DNA of 64,000 nt from Telluribacter humicola (lineage in GTDB: Bacteria > Bacteroidota > Bacteroidia > Cytophagales > Spirosomataceae), in contig NZ_JAFIQT010000001.1 of the NCBI RefSeq assembly GCF_017355935.1, positions 1,798,001 to 1,862,000 on the forward strand, in the 5' to 3' direction. Within the stretch, counting starts at the first letter, position 1. The number at the start of each line of letters is the position of its first letter. Made by a program: the position numbers and the translations under genes. Below, piece by piece: positions 17,530 through 24,990 of the stretch. The notes beneath the pieces were generated by a model that was not told the origin of the DNA, searched no databases, and saw nothing but the letters and a program-made list of their open reading frames with translations.

Positions 17530-17548
17530 GTTAGAGCTACATTAATTC

Positions 17549-18097
17549 TTAAAGCGATTGGAGTTGCTGTTCAATAAATGCTATGACCTGAGGATCATCC
17601 CAGCGGTTGGCACCAATCTCTTCGGCAATTACCTGTCCGTTTCGTAATAAATAAGTACGCGGAATAGCGTCACCATTTAGCTGCGGAGGGTACATACCTT
17701 CGTATTGATAAAATGGGAGATCATATCCCTTGCGCTTAATAAAAGGAACAACAGTACCCGGAGCCTCATCAGATACTATATAAAAAGCAATCTTATCATT
17801 GTTTTTGTACCGGTCATAGAGGGATTGTATACTAGGCATCTCCATGTTGCAGGGCCCGCACCAGGTCGCCCACACATTCATAAATACCAGTTTCGAAGAA
17901 TCCATCTGCACCGGATCACCCTCCAGATTGGTGAGGGAAAGGTACAGTGATTCAGGATTTACAGGCGTAGCAACAGATTCATCAGCGGATGCTACACCGT
18001 CAGCAGGTTGCGATCCCGAAAAGCTATAATAAACTGCCAGGACAGCAAAAAACACTAATACAGCGACTAAGGTATATTTTACAAATTTTGATTTCAT
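17549..18097 (-). CDS. TlpA-like membrane-anchored thioredoxin
   Basis: The 182-residue protein has an N-terminal membrane anchor (about residues 8-26, no lipobox) followed by a thioredoxin-fold domain of the TlpA/ResA type facing the periplasm. The active site is WCGPC (Cys80 and Cys83), followed by the usual NMEMPSIQ helix, and a cis-Pro loop is seen in DAIPRTYLL. Such proteins reduce disulfides in the cell envelope, for example in cytochrome maturation, but no such genes are adjacent. I use the ATG at 18097 because it gives the charged start MKSKFVKY before the anchor; an upstream ATG would add ten residues. Confidence 0.88.
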   Translation of the reverse strand: MKSKFVKYTLVAVLVFFAVLAVYYSFSGSQPADGVASADESVATPVNPESLYLSLTNLEGDPVQMDSSKLVFMNVWATWCGPCNMEMPSIQSLYDRYKNNDKIAFYIVSDEAPGTVVPFIKRKGYDLPFYQYEGMYPPQLNGDAIPRTYLLRNGQVIAEEIGANRWDDPQVIAFIEQQLQSL

Positions 18098-18373
18098 TAT
18101 ATAGACATTAAGGTACTGGTGACTCAATTTTCAACGGCAAACTACCCAATAGGTTTGTATTAGCCAAATGGCCTGGTACAGGGCTTGAAAGTGAGTAACT
18201 TATGTAATTCCGACAGGTAGTCTACTTTATATGGCGTACCGGGGACTCAGGAGATTATCTTCCGAATAGTAAATTTAACAAGACAGGGTCTTGACCTCAT
18301 GCTTTAATTGAATAATTTTAAGGTCTGATGAAGTACTGGTTGCTAATGTTCAATTTACTCCTCATAAGTTTCT

Positions 18374-19720
18374 ATGAAAAAAATATTACTCTCCCTGGCC
18401 TTTGTTACTTTTTGTGCAGGTGTGCAGCACCAGGCAATGGCTCAGCGCTCAGCGGCTGAGCTCTTCGAAGAAGGTAACACCAAAGCCCGTTCTGGTGATT
18501 TTGCGGGAGCTCTCCAGTCGTACAGTACAGTGCTGTCCCTGAGTCCCGAACATGCTCCCAGCTATTTTAACCGTGGTCTGGCAAAAGCCAACCTGAAAGA
18601 CCATCGGGGTGCCATTATCGATTACGATAAAGCCATTGATATCAATGCCAAGGAGGCCCTCTACTACCAAAGCCGTGGCGTGAGCAAGAGTATGCAGGAT
18701 GATCACCGGGCTGCGGTGCAGGACTATACCAGAGCGATTGAACTTAATCCTGATGATGCCAAGTCGTATTACAACCGGGGGGTAAGCCGGTCCAAACTCA
18801 ATAATAACAGCGGTGCACTCGAAGACTTCAACAAAGCCGTATCCCTGGACCCCAATGATGCGCTGGCGCTGTATGCCCGGGGTAGCAGCAAGCAGCAACT
18901 GGAAGACTATGCGGGCTCGCTGGCTGATTTCTCCCGAGTAATTGACCTAAACCCTAAGAAGTCCGGTGCTTTTATCGGCCGTGGTCACGCCAAAGTTAAG
19001 TTAGGAGATTACAAGGGAGCTGTGACAGACTTTACCAAGGCTATTGAGCTTAGCCCTCAGGAGGGCTTTGCCTATGGTCAGCGTGCCTACGCTAAGTCCA
19101 AGATTGATGACTTTGCCGGTGCCATTGCTGATTATGATAAAGTATTACAGATCGATCCTGCCAATATTGATGCCTTCTACGGTCGTGGTTTTGCCAAAAG
19201 CAAGCTGGGCGATCAGAAAGGTGCCATTCTGGATCTGAATCAGGCCATCGAAAGCAATAATTCCTATACTACCGATCCCAAGAAGATCGTGTACATGGGC
19301 CCGATATCCCGCCCGGTACTGGACAACCTACGTAATCAGGTACAGGAGCATATCAAGATCAACGAGCTATCTGATGTAAGAGCAGAAGCTTACTTTGTAC
19401 GTGGGTTGAGTAAGAGCAAGAGTGGCGATAGCAAAGGAGCCATTATGGATATGAATAGCGCCATCGAACTGAATCCTTTATACTCGGATGCTTTCTTTTC
19501 GAGGAGTATTGTTAAATCTGCTATTGGTGATCAGATGGGAGCTATTCTGGACTGTAGCAGCGCTATTAAGCTACGTCCCAACTATTCCGAAGCCTACTAT
19601 CTGCGTGGGATTGTTAAGCATAGCTTGGGTGATGTCAATGGCGGTTGCCTGGATTTAAGTAAGGCTGGAGAATTTGGCTATACACCCTCGTATAAAGTTA
19701 TCAGTGACTTCTGTAATTAA
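18374..19720 (+). CDS. Exported TPR-repeat protein
   Basis: The 448-residue protein begins with a signal peptide (MKKILLSLAFVTFCAGVQHQAMAQ) and then consists of 11 tetratricopeptide repeats of about 34 residues, each with the pattern Y-x-R-G-x-x-K-x-x-x-x-D-x-x-G-A-I-x-D. The repeats are unusually regular. An insertion of about 40 residues (NNSYTTDPKKIVYMGPI and on) interrupts the array between repeats 8 and 9. TPR solenoids bind peptides or other proteins; the partner here is unknown, presumably in the periplasm. The gene is followed by a 48-bp perfect inverted repeat. No other gene points to a role. Confidence 0.85.
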   Translation: MKKILLSLAFVTFCAGVQHQAMAQRSAAELFEEGNTKARSGDFAGALQSYSTVLSLSPEHAPSYFNRGLAKANLKDHRGAIIDYDKAIDINAKEALYYQSRGVSKSMQDDHRAAVQDYTRAIELNPDDAKSYYNRGVSRSKLNNNSGALEDFNKAVSLDPNDALALYARGSSKQQLEDYAGSLADFSRVIDLNPKKSGAFIGRGHAKVKLGDYKGAVTDFTKAIELSPQEGFAYGQRAYAKSKIDDFAGAIADYDKVLQIDPANIDAFYGRGFAKSKLGDQKGAILDLNQAIESNNSYTTDPKKIVYMGPISRPVLDNLRNQVQEHIKINELSDVRAEAYFVRGLSKSKSGDSKGAIMDMNSAIELNPLYSDAFFSRSIVKSAIGDQMGAILDCSSAIKLRPNYSEAYYLRGIVKHSLGDVNGGCLDLSKAGEFGYTPSYKVISDFCN

Positions 19721-19771
19721 TATAACAAGGAGTAGCAGTCAGGTGGTATGGCTGGATATTCAACAGAAGTT

Positions 19772-19819
19772 ATAAAAGAAACAGCCTCGGTGATCGATCA
19801 CCGAGGCTGTTTCTTTTAT
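19772..19819. terminator. 48-bp perfect inverted repeat, bidirectional terminator
   Basis: Positions 19772-19795 and 19796-19819 are exact reverse complements (24 bp each, no spacer). It lies between the converging TPR and superoxide dismutase genes, with AAAAGAAA on the left arm and TTTCTTTT on the right, as expected for termination in both directions. Confidence 0.85.
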
Positions 19820-19836
19820 GCGATAAGTATAACTGC

Positions 19837-20544
19837 TTATTTGGCTTTGCTTAAGCTTGCGGCTACTTTGTCCCAGTTTACTACGTCCCAGAAGGCTCCT
19901 ACGTAGTCAGCGCGCTTGTTCTGGTATTTGAGGTAGTAGGCATGTTCCCACACATCCAGTCCCAGGATAGGGGTACCCTTGAAGTCAGCAATGTCCATCA
20001 TAGGATTATCCTGGTTAGGAGTAGAGCCTACGGCCAGCTTCCCATTATTGGCAGTAAGCCAGGCCCAGCCCGATCCAAAGCGACTGGTGGCTTCCTTGCC
20101 GAAGGCTTCCTTGAACTTATCAAATGAGCCAAACTGTGCATTGATGGCGTCGGCTACCGCTCCTTTGGGAGCTCCGCCCTTACCGGGAGCCATTACATCC
20201 CAGAAGAAGGAGTGGTTCCAGTGACCACCGGCGTTGTTACGAATAGCGGCAGGTGCGCCTTTTATATTTTTAAGAATTTCTTCCAGTTCCATGTTCTCGT
20301 ACTTGGTCCCTTTCACCGCATTATTCAGGTTGTTGACATAGCCGGCATGGTGCTTTCCGTAGTGAATCTCCATGGTAGTCTTGTCAATGCTTGGCTGCAG
20401 GGCATCAAAGGCATAAGGTAGAGGCTCCTGCTTGAACGGAGCCGCCAGTACACCTGAGGTAGTCTTTGAAAAGGATTCCGTAGAAAAGGCACCAAACGCC
20501 AGCGCTGAGCCGGCCAGTGAGCGAAGAAAGTCTTTGCGATTCAT
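19837..20544 (-). CDS. Exported superoxide dismutase (Mn-type)
   Basis: The 235-residue protein is an Fe/Mn superoxide dismutase with an N-terminal extension of about 38 residues, [18 protein letters not shown] and on, that resembles a Tat signal (one Arg of the twin pair replaced by Lys) and would put the enzyme in the periplasm. Metal ligands are seen in [20 protein letters not shown] and [11 protein letters not shown]. The loop TPNQDNP, with the Gln expected of Mn enzymes, suggests manganese or cambialistic use rather than iron. It converts superoxide to peroxide and oxygen. The stop lies beyond a strong shared terminator, and recR lies just upstream on the same strand. Confidence 0.9.
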   Translation of the reverse strand: MNRKDFLRSLAGSALAFGAFSTESFSKTTSGVLAAPFKQEPLPYAFDALQPSIDKTTMEIHYGKHHAGYVNNLNNAVKGTKYENMELEEILKNIKGAPAAIRNNAGGHWNHSFFWDVMAPGKGGAPKGAVADAINAQFGSFDKFKEAFGKEATSRFGSGWAWLTANNGKLAVGSTPNQDNPMMDIADFKGTPILGLDVWEHAYYLKYQNKRADYVGAFWDVVNWDKVAASLSKAK

Positions 20545-20575
20545 AACAATACGGTTGTAGGAATAATTAAATAGA

Positions 20576-21190
20576 TCAATCGTAAGCCACCCGGCTTACA
20601 ATACTACGCCCCAAAGTGACTTCATCGGCGTATTCAAGATCACCACCAACGGGTACTCCCCTGGCAATGGTACTTACTTTTACCCCGCTGGGTCTGAGTT
20701 TTTTCTGTAAATAAAAGGCCGTAGTGTCTCCCTCCATGGTAGGGCTCAGGGCTAGTATTACCTCCCGCACGGGCTCATCAGAAGGTGAGTCGGCAATACG
20801 CCTCACCAGCGATTCGATATGCAGGTCGGCAGGCCCTATACCTTCCAGAGGAGAGATAATGCCACCTAGTACATGATACAGGCCGTTGTACTGGCTGGTA
20901 TTCTCGATAGCGAGTACATCACGGGTATCTACTACAACACATAGCAGGGAACTGTCGCGCTTGGGGCTCTTGCAGATATTGCACAGTTCATCATCCGCAA
21001 TATTGTGGCACTGCCGGCAAAACTGAGTTTGGGTACGCATGGCTACCAGGGCATCCGATAGCGAGCGGGTATGTTCTTCTTCTCGTTTGAGTAAGTGTAA
21101 TGCAAGTCGTAATGCTGTCTTTTTGCCTATTCCCGGTAGTTTGGAAATTTCATTGACAGCATCTTCTATTAATTTGGAAGGATAATTCAT
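20576..21190 (-). CDS. recR: Recombination protein RecR
   Basis: The 204-residue protein has the full RecR layout: N-terminal helix-hairpin-helix ([20 protein letters not shown]), a Cys4 zinc finger (CRQCHNI to CNIC, about residues 58-72), the Toprim domain with [13 protein letters not shown] and a C-terminal segment. RecR works with RecO and RecF in loading RecA at single-strand gaps. Its start is clear and length is normal. It lies 31 bases upstream of the superoxide dismutase gene in the same direction, and could share a transcript with it. Confidence 0.96.
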   Translation of the reverse strand: MNYPSKLIEDAVNEISKLPGIGKKTALRLALHLLKREEEHTRSLSDALVAMRTQTQFCRQCHNIADDELCNICKSPKRDSSLLCVVVDTRDVLAIENTSQYNGLYHVLGGIISPLEGIGPADLHIESLVRRIADSPSDEPVREVILALSPTMEGDTTAFYLQKKLRPSGVKVSTIARGVPVGGDLEYADEVTLGRSIVSRVAYD

Positions 21191-21240
21191 GGGCTAACGA
21201 TACAAACGGTCGTATGGCAATCAATGGTAGTGAATATAGA

Positions 21241-21516
21241 TCAAAGAATCTCAGCGGATATACCCCGGCGGCAAATCTCGTTCCGCATAGGTACCAGCTC
21301 TTCAAATTCCCCCTCCTTAACCCGGCATTTTCCCTTATAATGAATGATAAGGGTACATTGCTCGGCCTGCTGAGGGGTATGGTTGCAAACCTCTACAAGC
21401 GTTTCGATAACCCAGTCGAAGGTATTGACGTCGTCATTAAAAACAACAAGCGCTTTCACGTCCTTCTCTACGGTTTCTTCTACTATTTCGACGTCGGTTT
21501 CTATAAAGGGTTGCAT
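21241..21516 (-). CDS. clpS: ClpS, adaptor of the ClpAP protease
   Basis: The 91-residue protein matches ClpS, which hands N-degron substrates to the Clp ATPase. Visible are the family core VVFNDDVNTFDWVIETL, HTPQQAEQCTLIIHYKGKC and the trailing helix to EIL. The acidic pair NDD belongs to the N-degron pocket. The ATG at 21516 is preferred over a TTG three codons upstream. It lies 50 bases upstream of recR on the same strand, and a weak TAGATTTG box about 30 bases before the start could be its promoter. The N-terminal arm is acidic (ETDVEIVEETVEKD). Confidence 0.9.
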   Translation of the reverse strand: MQPFIETDVEIVEETVEKDVKALVVFNDDVNTFDWVIETLVEVCNHTPQQAEQCTLIIHYKGKCRVKEGEFEELVPMRNEICRRGISAEIL

Positions 21517-21627
21517 AATCTTCAAATTTCCGTTTGATTAGCAAATCTAATCATAAAAAGGCACTAATGGAAGCCCTGTGGCTCCTACTTTACAACGCTA
21601 AAATCCTCTAAAAAGTTACCGTAATTC

Positions 21628-23076
21628 ATGAATCCTTACATAGCTCTTGCCATATTAGTTGCCTATTTTGGAATGCTGATCATAGTGTCAGTTTATACGT
21701 CAAGAGGAGCTGATACCAATACATTTTTTACGGCTAATCGTCAGTCACCCTGGTACCTGGTGGCTTTTGGTATGATCGGTACGTCGCTATCCGGAGTGAC
21801 TTTTGTGTCGGTGCCGGGAGCCGTAGCCAATATTCAATTTTCATATTTTCAGGTCGTAATCGGGTACATACTCGGTTATCTGGTCATAGGTACGGTACTG
21901 ATGCCCCTATACTACCGGCTCAACCTGATTTCTATCTATTCCTATCTGGATCAGCGCTTTGGCTTCTGGTCATACAAGACAGGTTCGGCCTTCTTCCTGC
22001 TGGCGCGTACAGTGGGGTCAGCAGTGCGACTTTATGTGGCTGCGGGGGTACTGCAGCTGGCTATATTTCAGCCACTGGGGGTGCCGTTTGAGGTGGCAGT
22101 GGCTATTACCATATTACTAATCTGGATCTATACCTTCAAGGGCGGGATCAAGACCATCATTATCACTGATGCCCTGCAGACTACTTTTCTGGTGACGGCG
22201 GTAATCCTGACCATCGTGCTTGTAGCGCGTGAGCTACAGATTGGAAGCCTGATTGACGTATTTAATACGGTGCAGGACAGCGAATACTCCAAGATATTTT
22301 ATTGGGATGGTAACGATCCTAAGAACTTCTTCAAGCAGTTTTTTGCGGGGGCTTTCATCGCTATCGTAATGACCGGACTTGATCAGGACCTGATGCAGAA
22401 AAACCTGACCTGTAAGAATATCGGCGAGGCCCAGAAGAATATGTTCTGGTTTACAGTAGTACTGGTTATCATTAACTTCCTGTTCCTTTCGCTGGGGGCG
22501 CTTCTTTACGTCTACGCTTCTGCTAAGGGGATACCTACCACGGCCCGTACGGATGATTTTTACCCGATGCTGGCGCTGAATCATCTGGGACTGCTCGTAG
22601 GTATTACGTTTCTGCTGGGTATTACGGCCGCGACGTACGCCAGCTCCGATTCGGCTTTGACAGCCCTTACTACCGCTTTCTGTATTGACTTCATGAATGT
22701 GGAGGGCAAGCCTGAGGCCCAGCGCTCGAAGATCAAGTTCTGGGTACACATTGGTTTCTCGGTACTATTTTACCTAGTGATCATCGTCTTCAACCGGTTG
22801 AACAGTAAAGAGGTCATCACGGCCGTTTTTGACCTGGCAGGGTATACCTACGGGCCTCTGCTCGGACTGTTTTCATTTGGGATGTTCCTGAAGCGGCCCG
22901 TTCGTGACCGGTGGGTACCGATAGTATGCGTGCTTTCCCCCGTACTTACCTACATAGCCAATCAAAACTCGGCGGAGTGGTTTGGTGGCTATCAGTTAGG
23001 CTTTGAACGCCTGATCCTGAACGGGCTGATCACATTCCTGGGGCTACTGCTGTTATCCGTAGGGCGTAGAGCCTGA
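21628..23076 (+). CDS. Sodium:solute symporter (SSS family)
   Basis: The 482-residue protein has about 13 membrane helices and belongs to the solute:sodium symporter family (SGLT/PutP fold). It shows FFTANRQSPWYLVAFGMIGTSLSGVTFVSVPG, where the discontinuous helix 1 and sodium-site residues lie, the GGIKTIIITDALQ segment, and TAATYASSDSALTALTTAFC (about residue 340) with the Ser/Thr sodium ligands. Substrate cannot be assigned; related Bacteroidota members often take up sugars, sialic acid or uronates. It stands alone between clpS (divergent) and a stretch with small frames, so context does not help. Confidence 0.9.
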   Translation: MNPYIALAILVAYFGMLIIVSVYTSRGADTNTFFTANRQSPWYLVAFGMIGTSLSGVTFVSVPGAVANIQFSYFQVVIGYILGYLVIGTVLMPLYYRLNLISIYSYLDQRFGFWSYKTGSAFFLLARTVGSAVRLYVAAGVLQLAIFQPLGVPFEVAVAITILLIWIYTFKGGIKTIIITDALQTTFLVTAVILTIVLVARELQIGSLIDVFNTVQDSEYSKIFYWDGNDPKNFFKQFFAGAFIAIVMTGLDQDLMQKNLTCKNIGEAQKNMFWFTVVLVIINFLFLSLGALLYVYASAKGIPTTARTDDFYPMLALNHLGLLVGITFLLGITAATYASSDSALTALTTAFCIDFMNVEGKPEAQRSKIKFWVHIGFSVLFYLVIIVFNRLNSKEVITAVFDLAGYTYGPLLGLFSFGMFLKRPVRDRWVPIVCVLSPVLTYIANQNSAEWFGGYQLGFERLILNGLITFLGLLLLSVGRRA

Positions 23077-23206
23077 ATTTTCTACAAGGCTTTCGAGGTT
23101 CGGGAAACCTATTCTACAAAAGATACTGGAAAAACCTGTTTTTAGGCTATAAACAGGAGGGATTGGTTTTTGATATCTATCATCGAAACTAACGCTAGAT
23201 ATCAAT

Positions 23207-23308
23207 ATGGATGCTTTACTATTTTTTGTTGCTTCGGTCACCAGCGGTGTTTGGTGTGCATACTTTGTAGAATACCTGGAAAAACGAGAAGCTCAGCGTG
23301 AGCTTTAA
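23207..23308 (+). CDS. Possible small membrane protein (33 residues)
   Basis: A frame from ATG 23207 to TAA 23308 gives 33 residues with one hydrophobic segment (DALLFFVASVTSGVWCAYFV) and a charged tail (EYLEKREAQREL). I see no clear ribosome-binding site, although Bacteroidota often lack one. No family is recognised. The amphipathic tail and compact layout are protein-like, but a chance frame of this length is also possible. Confidence 0.25.
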   Translation: MDALLFFVASVTSGVWCAYFVEYLEKREAQREL

Positions 23309-23536
23309 ATATATACAGAGTGAAAAGATAAATACTATATAGTGAGTCAATGTCCGGCTGTCCGGCATCGCACAAAAATGTTCGTTTCTGAACAGACAGC
23401 TTTGAAGGGTGTTGACTGCCAAATTATATAGTACTAGTATAACTATCTAATTATGAATATGTTATACTGTTGATGGCTTACGTATGGTAGAGGTTGGCAC
23501 GATTGGCATGGACTTTTCAATAAGTTAAATATAGCC

Positions 23537-23560
23537 ATGAAAAAAACCTTTAAAACTTAA
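23537..23560 (+). other. Seven-codon leader frame before the 134-residue protein
   Basis: ATG AAA AAA ACC TTT AAA ACT TAA lies 13 bases before the ATG of the next gene, and its start context AGCCATGAAAA repeats that of the gene itself. It may be a partial duplication of the start or a translated leader. Function is not supported. Confidence 0.2.
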
Positions 23561-23573
23561 ATTAAGAAAAGCC

Positions 23574-23978
23574 ATGAAAACGTTCGTTATCTCTACCATT
23601 GTTACTCTTTTATTAGCCCTTGCGATTGTACTTCCTGTTACTACTGCCCGTGCCGATAATCACATGATTCGGGTTGCCGATACCAAGGCTCCCAAGTCAT
23701 TCAATATCGGAATGTACCGGATTAATAATTCGTCAAAAGTGAGCTTGGCGGTGGCGAAGCACTCTTCTTCCCGCATGAGCATCACGCTGAAAAACGAAAA
23801 CGGAGACGTACTTTATCGTGAAAATCAGGGAAAAGGAGAGGAGCTTTACAAAAGAAAGTTTGACTTCAACCAGATCGGTAACGGTACTTTCTACTTTGAA
23901 GTAGAAGTAGACGGCCAAAAAGTTACAAAAACTATTCAACTGTCAACAGCTGTACAACATACTATTGAAGTAGAATAG
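23574..23978 (+). CDS. Exported small beta-rich protein of unknown function
   Basis: The 134-residue protein has a signal peptide (MKTFVISTIVTLLLALAIVLPV, cleavage near ARA) and a mature part of about 105 residues that looks like a single immunoglobulin-like beta-sandwich: alternating polar/hydrophobic strands, MSITLKNENGDVLYREN, then KRKFDFNQIGNGTFYFEVEVDGQKVTKTIQL. This last stretch resembles the FlgD/T9SS-type Ig domains of Bacteroidota, but there is no sorting sequence after it. I do not recognise a named family. It is transcribed alone between a 497-base gap and a strong hairpin. A role as a periplasmic or surface structural protein is possible but unsupported. Confidence 0.7.
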   Translation: MKTFVISTIVTLLLALAIVLPVTTARADNHMIRVADTKAPKSFNIGMYRINNSSKVSLAVAKHSSSRMSITLKNENGDVLYRENQGKGEELYKRKFDFNQIGNGTFYFEVEVDGQKVTKTIQLSTAVQHTIEVE

Positions 23979-23992
23979 TCCAAAATCCTTAC

Positions 23993-24034
23993 AAGCAACG
24001 AAGTCCGGGCCATGTGGTCCGGACTTCGTTGCTT
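23993..24034. terminator. Hairpin between converging genes
   Basis: A perfect 16-bp stem (23993-24008 and 24019-24034), extended inward by three more pairs, lies between the exported small protein and the convergent alkyltransferase-like gene. Confidence 0.8.
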
Positions 24035-24048
24035 TAGATACTTATAGG

Positions 24049-24378
24049 CTATTGTAGTTCAACCAGGGGATCCCAGAAGTGGCGGTTCCATTCCTGTACC
24101 TGATCGTTTTTGACGGGTACTCCTTCTGCCTCTAGCAGTTCCTGCATGGCCGTTGGGCTGCCAAAACAATGCTTGCCAGTCAGAAGGCCCTGGCGGTTGA
24201 CGACGCGGTGGGCGGGTACATCAGGACGGCTATGACAATTGTTCATCGCCCAGCCTACCATCCGTGCTCCTCTTTTGGAGCCTAAGTAAGCAGCAATGGC
24301 GCCGTACGAAGTAACCCGTCCGGTCGGTATGAGCCGGACAACCTCGTAGACGTCCTCAAAGTAATCACTTTTTGGCAT
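24049..24378 (-). CDS. Alkyltransferase-like protein (MGMT family, Cys replaced by Ala)
   Basis: The 109-residue protein matches the DNA-binding domain of O6-alkylguanine-DNA alkyltransferases (winged helix, [13 protein letters not shown], then [12 protein letters not shown] with the Arg finger at residue 39). In active enzymes the reactive Cys lies in PCHRV; here the motif is [10 protein letters not shown] with Ala56. This is the hallmark of alkyltransferase-like (ATL) proteins, which bind O6-alkylguanine without repairing it and recruit nucleotide excision repair. The start overlaps the end of the upstream DUF3109 gene by 14 bases, so the two are translationally linked. The Ala variant is one of the known ATL substitutions. 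Confidence 0.88.
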   Translation of the reverse strand: MPKSDYFEDVYEVVRLIPTGRVTSYGAIAAYLGSKRGARMVGWAMNNCHSRPDVPAHRVVNRQGLLTGKHCFGSPTAMQELLEAEGVPVKNDQVQEWNRHFWDPLVELQ

Positions 24379-24952
24379 TACCGGCAGCGGTTCGCTCTTC
24401 TACCTCCTGTACCAGTTGTTCGTACCAGGCCTCACCGTATGCACGGATCAGAGGCTCTTTCAGGAATTTATACAAGGGTACTCCCAGATCCTGCCCCAGC
24501 GAACAAGCTGAGTTGCAGATGTGCCAGCGATCGTAGTTGAGGGCATGGTACTGATCGTATTTAGTTATGCGGATAGGGTACAGGTGGCACGAAATCGGCT
24601 TCTTGTAGTCAATTTTACCGTCGTTATAAGCCGCTTCAATACCGCACTTCAGCGTACCTTTCTGGTCATAAAAGGCATACGCACACTCCTTGCCATCAAT
24701 CACCGGTGTAACCAGATCTCCTTCCCAGTCCTTGGTATAAACTCCTTCCTTAGCAATTACCTGCTTGCCCGCTTCGGTCAGGTAGGGCTCTACATGCGGG
24801 TAAATCTGTTCAAGAATAGGAAGTTCCTCGGGCTCAAGTGGAGCTCCCGAATCCCCCTCTACACAGCAGGCACCTTTGCATTTTTCGATGTTGCACACAA
24901 AAAACTGATCCCCTATATCATCACTAATGCAGGTGTTATCAATCAAAATCAT
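24365..24952 (-). CDS. DUF3109 family protein
   Basis: The 195-residue protein is a cytoplasmic DUF3109 member, conserved in Bacteroidota, with several Cys in a YkgJ-like pattern ([20 protein letters not shown] at the start, later [19 protein letters not shown] and [10 protein letters not shown]). These Cys probably bind zinc or an iron-sulfur cluster. No biochemical function is established that I know of. Its 3' end overlaps the ATL gene by 14 bases, which suggests co-expression. Confidence 0.85.
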   Translation of the reverse strand: MILIDNTCISDDIGDQFFVCNIEKCKGACCVEGDSGAPLEPEELPILEQIYPHVEPYLTEAGKQVIAKEGVYTKDWEGDLVTPVIDGKECAYAFYDQKGTLKCGIEAAYNDGKIDYKKPISCHLYPIRITKYDQYHALNYDRWHICNSACSLGQDLGVPLYKFLKEPLIRAYGEAWYEQLVQEVEERTAAGNAKK

Positions 24953-24990
24953 ACTGTGGGGGTGTTATATTTTTTATAAATAAAAGGTTT

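Larger units (their letters stand above)
23077..23573. other. Intergenic region with two candidate small frames
   Basis: Between the symporter and the next exported protein are 497 bases with no long gene. A short hairpin (CCTGTTT/AAACAGG, 23135-23157) follows the symporter, then a possible 33-codon frame at 23207-23308 and a 7-codon frame at 23537-23560. The rest shows nothing I can name. Confidence 0.4.
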
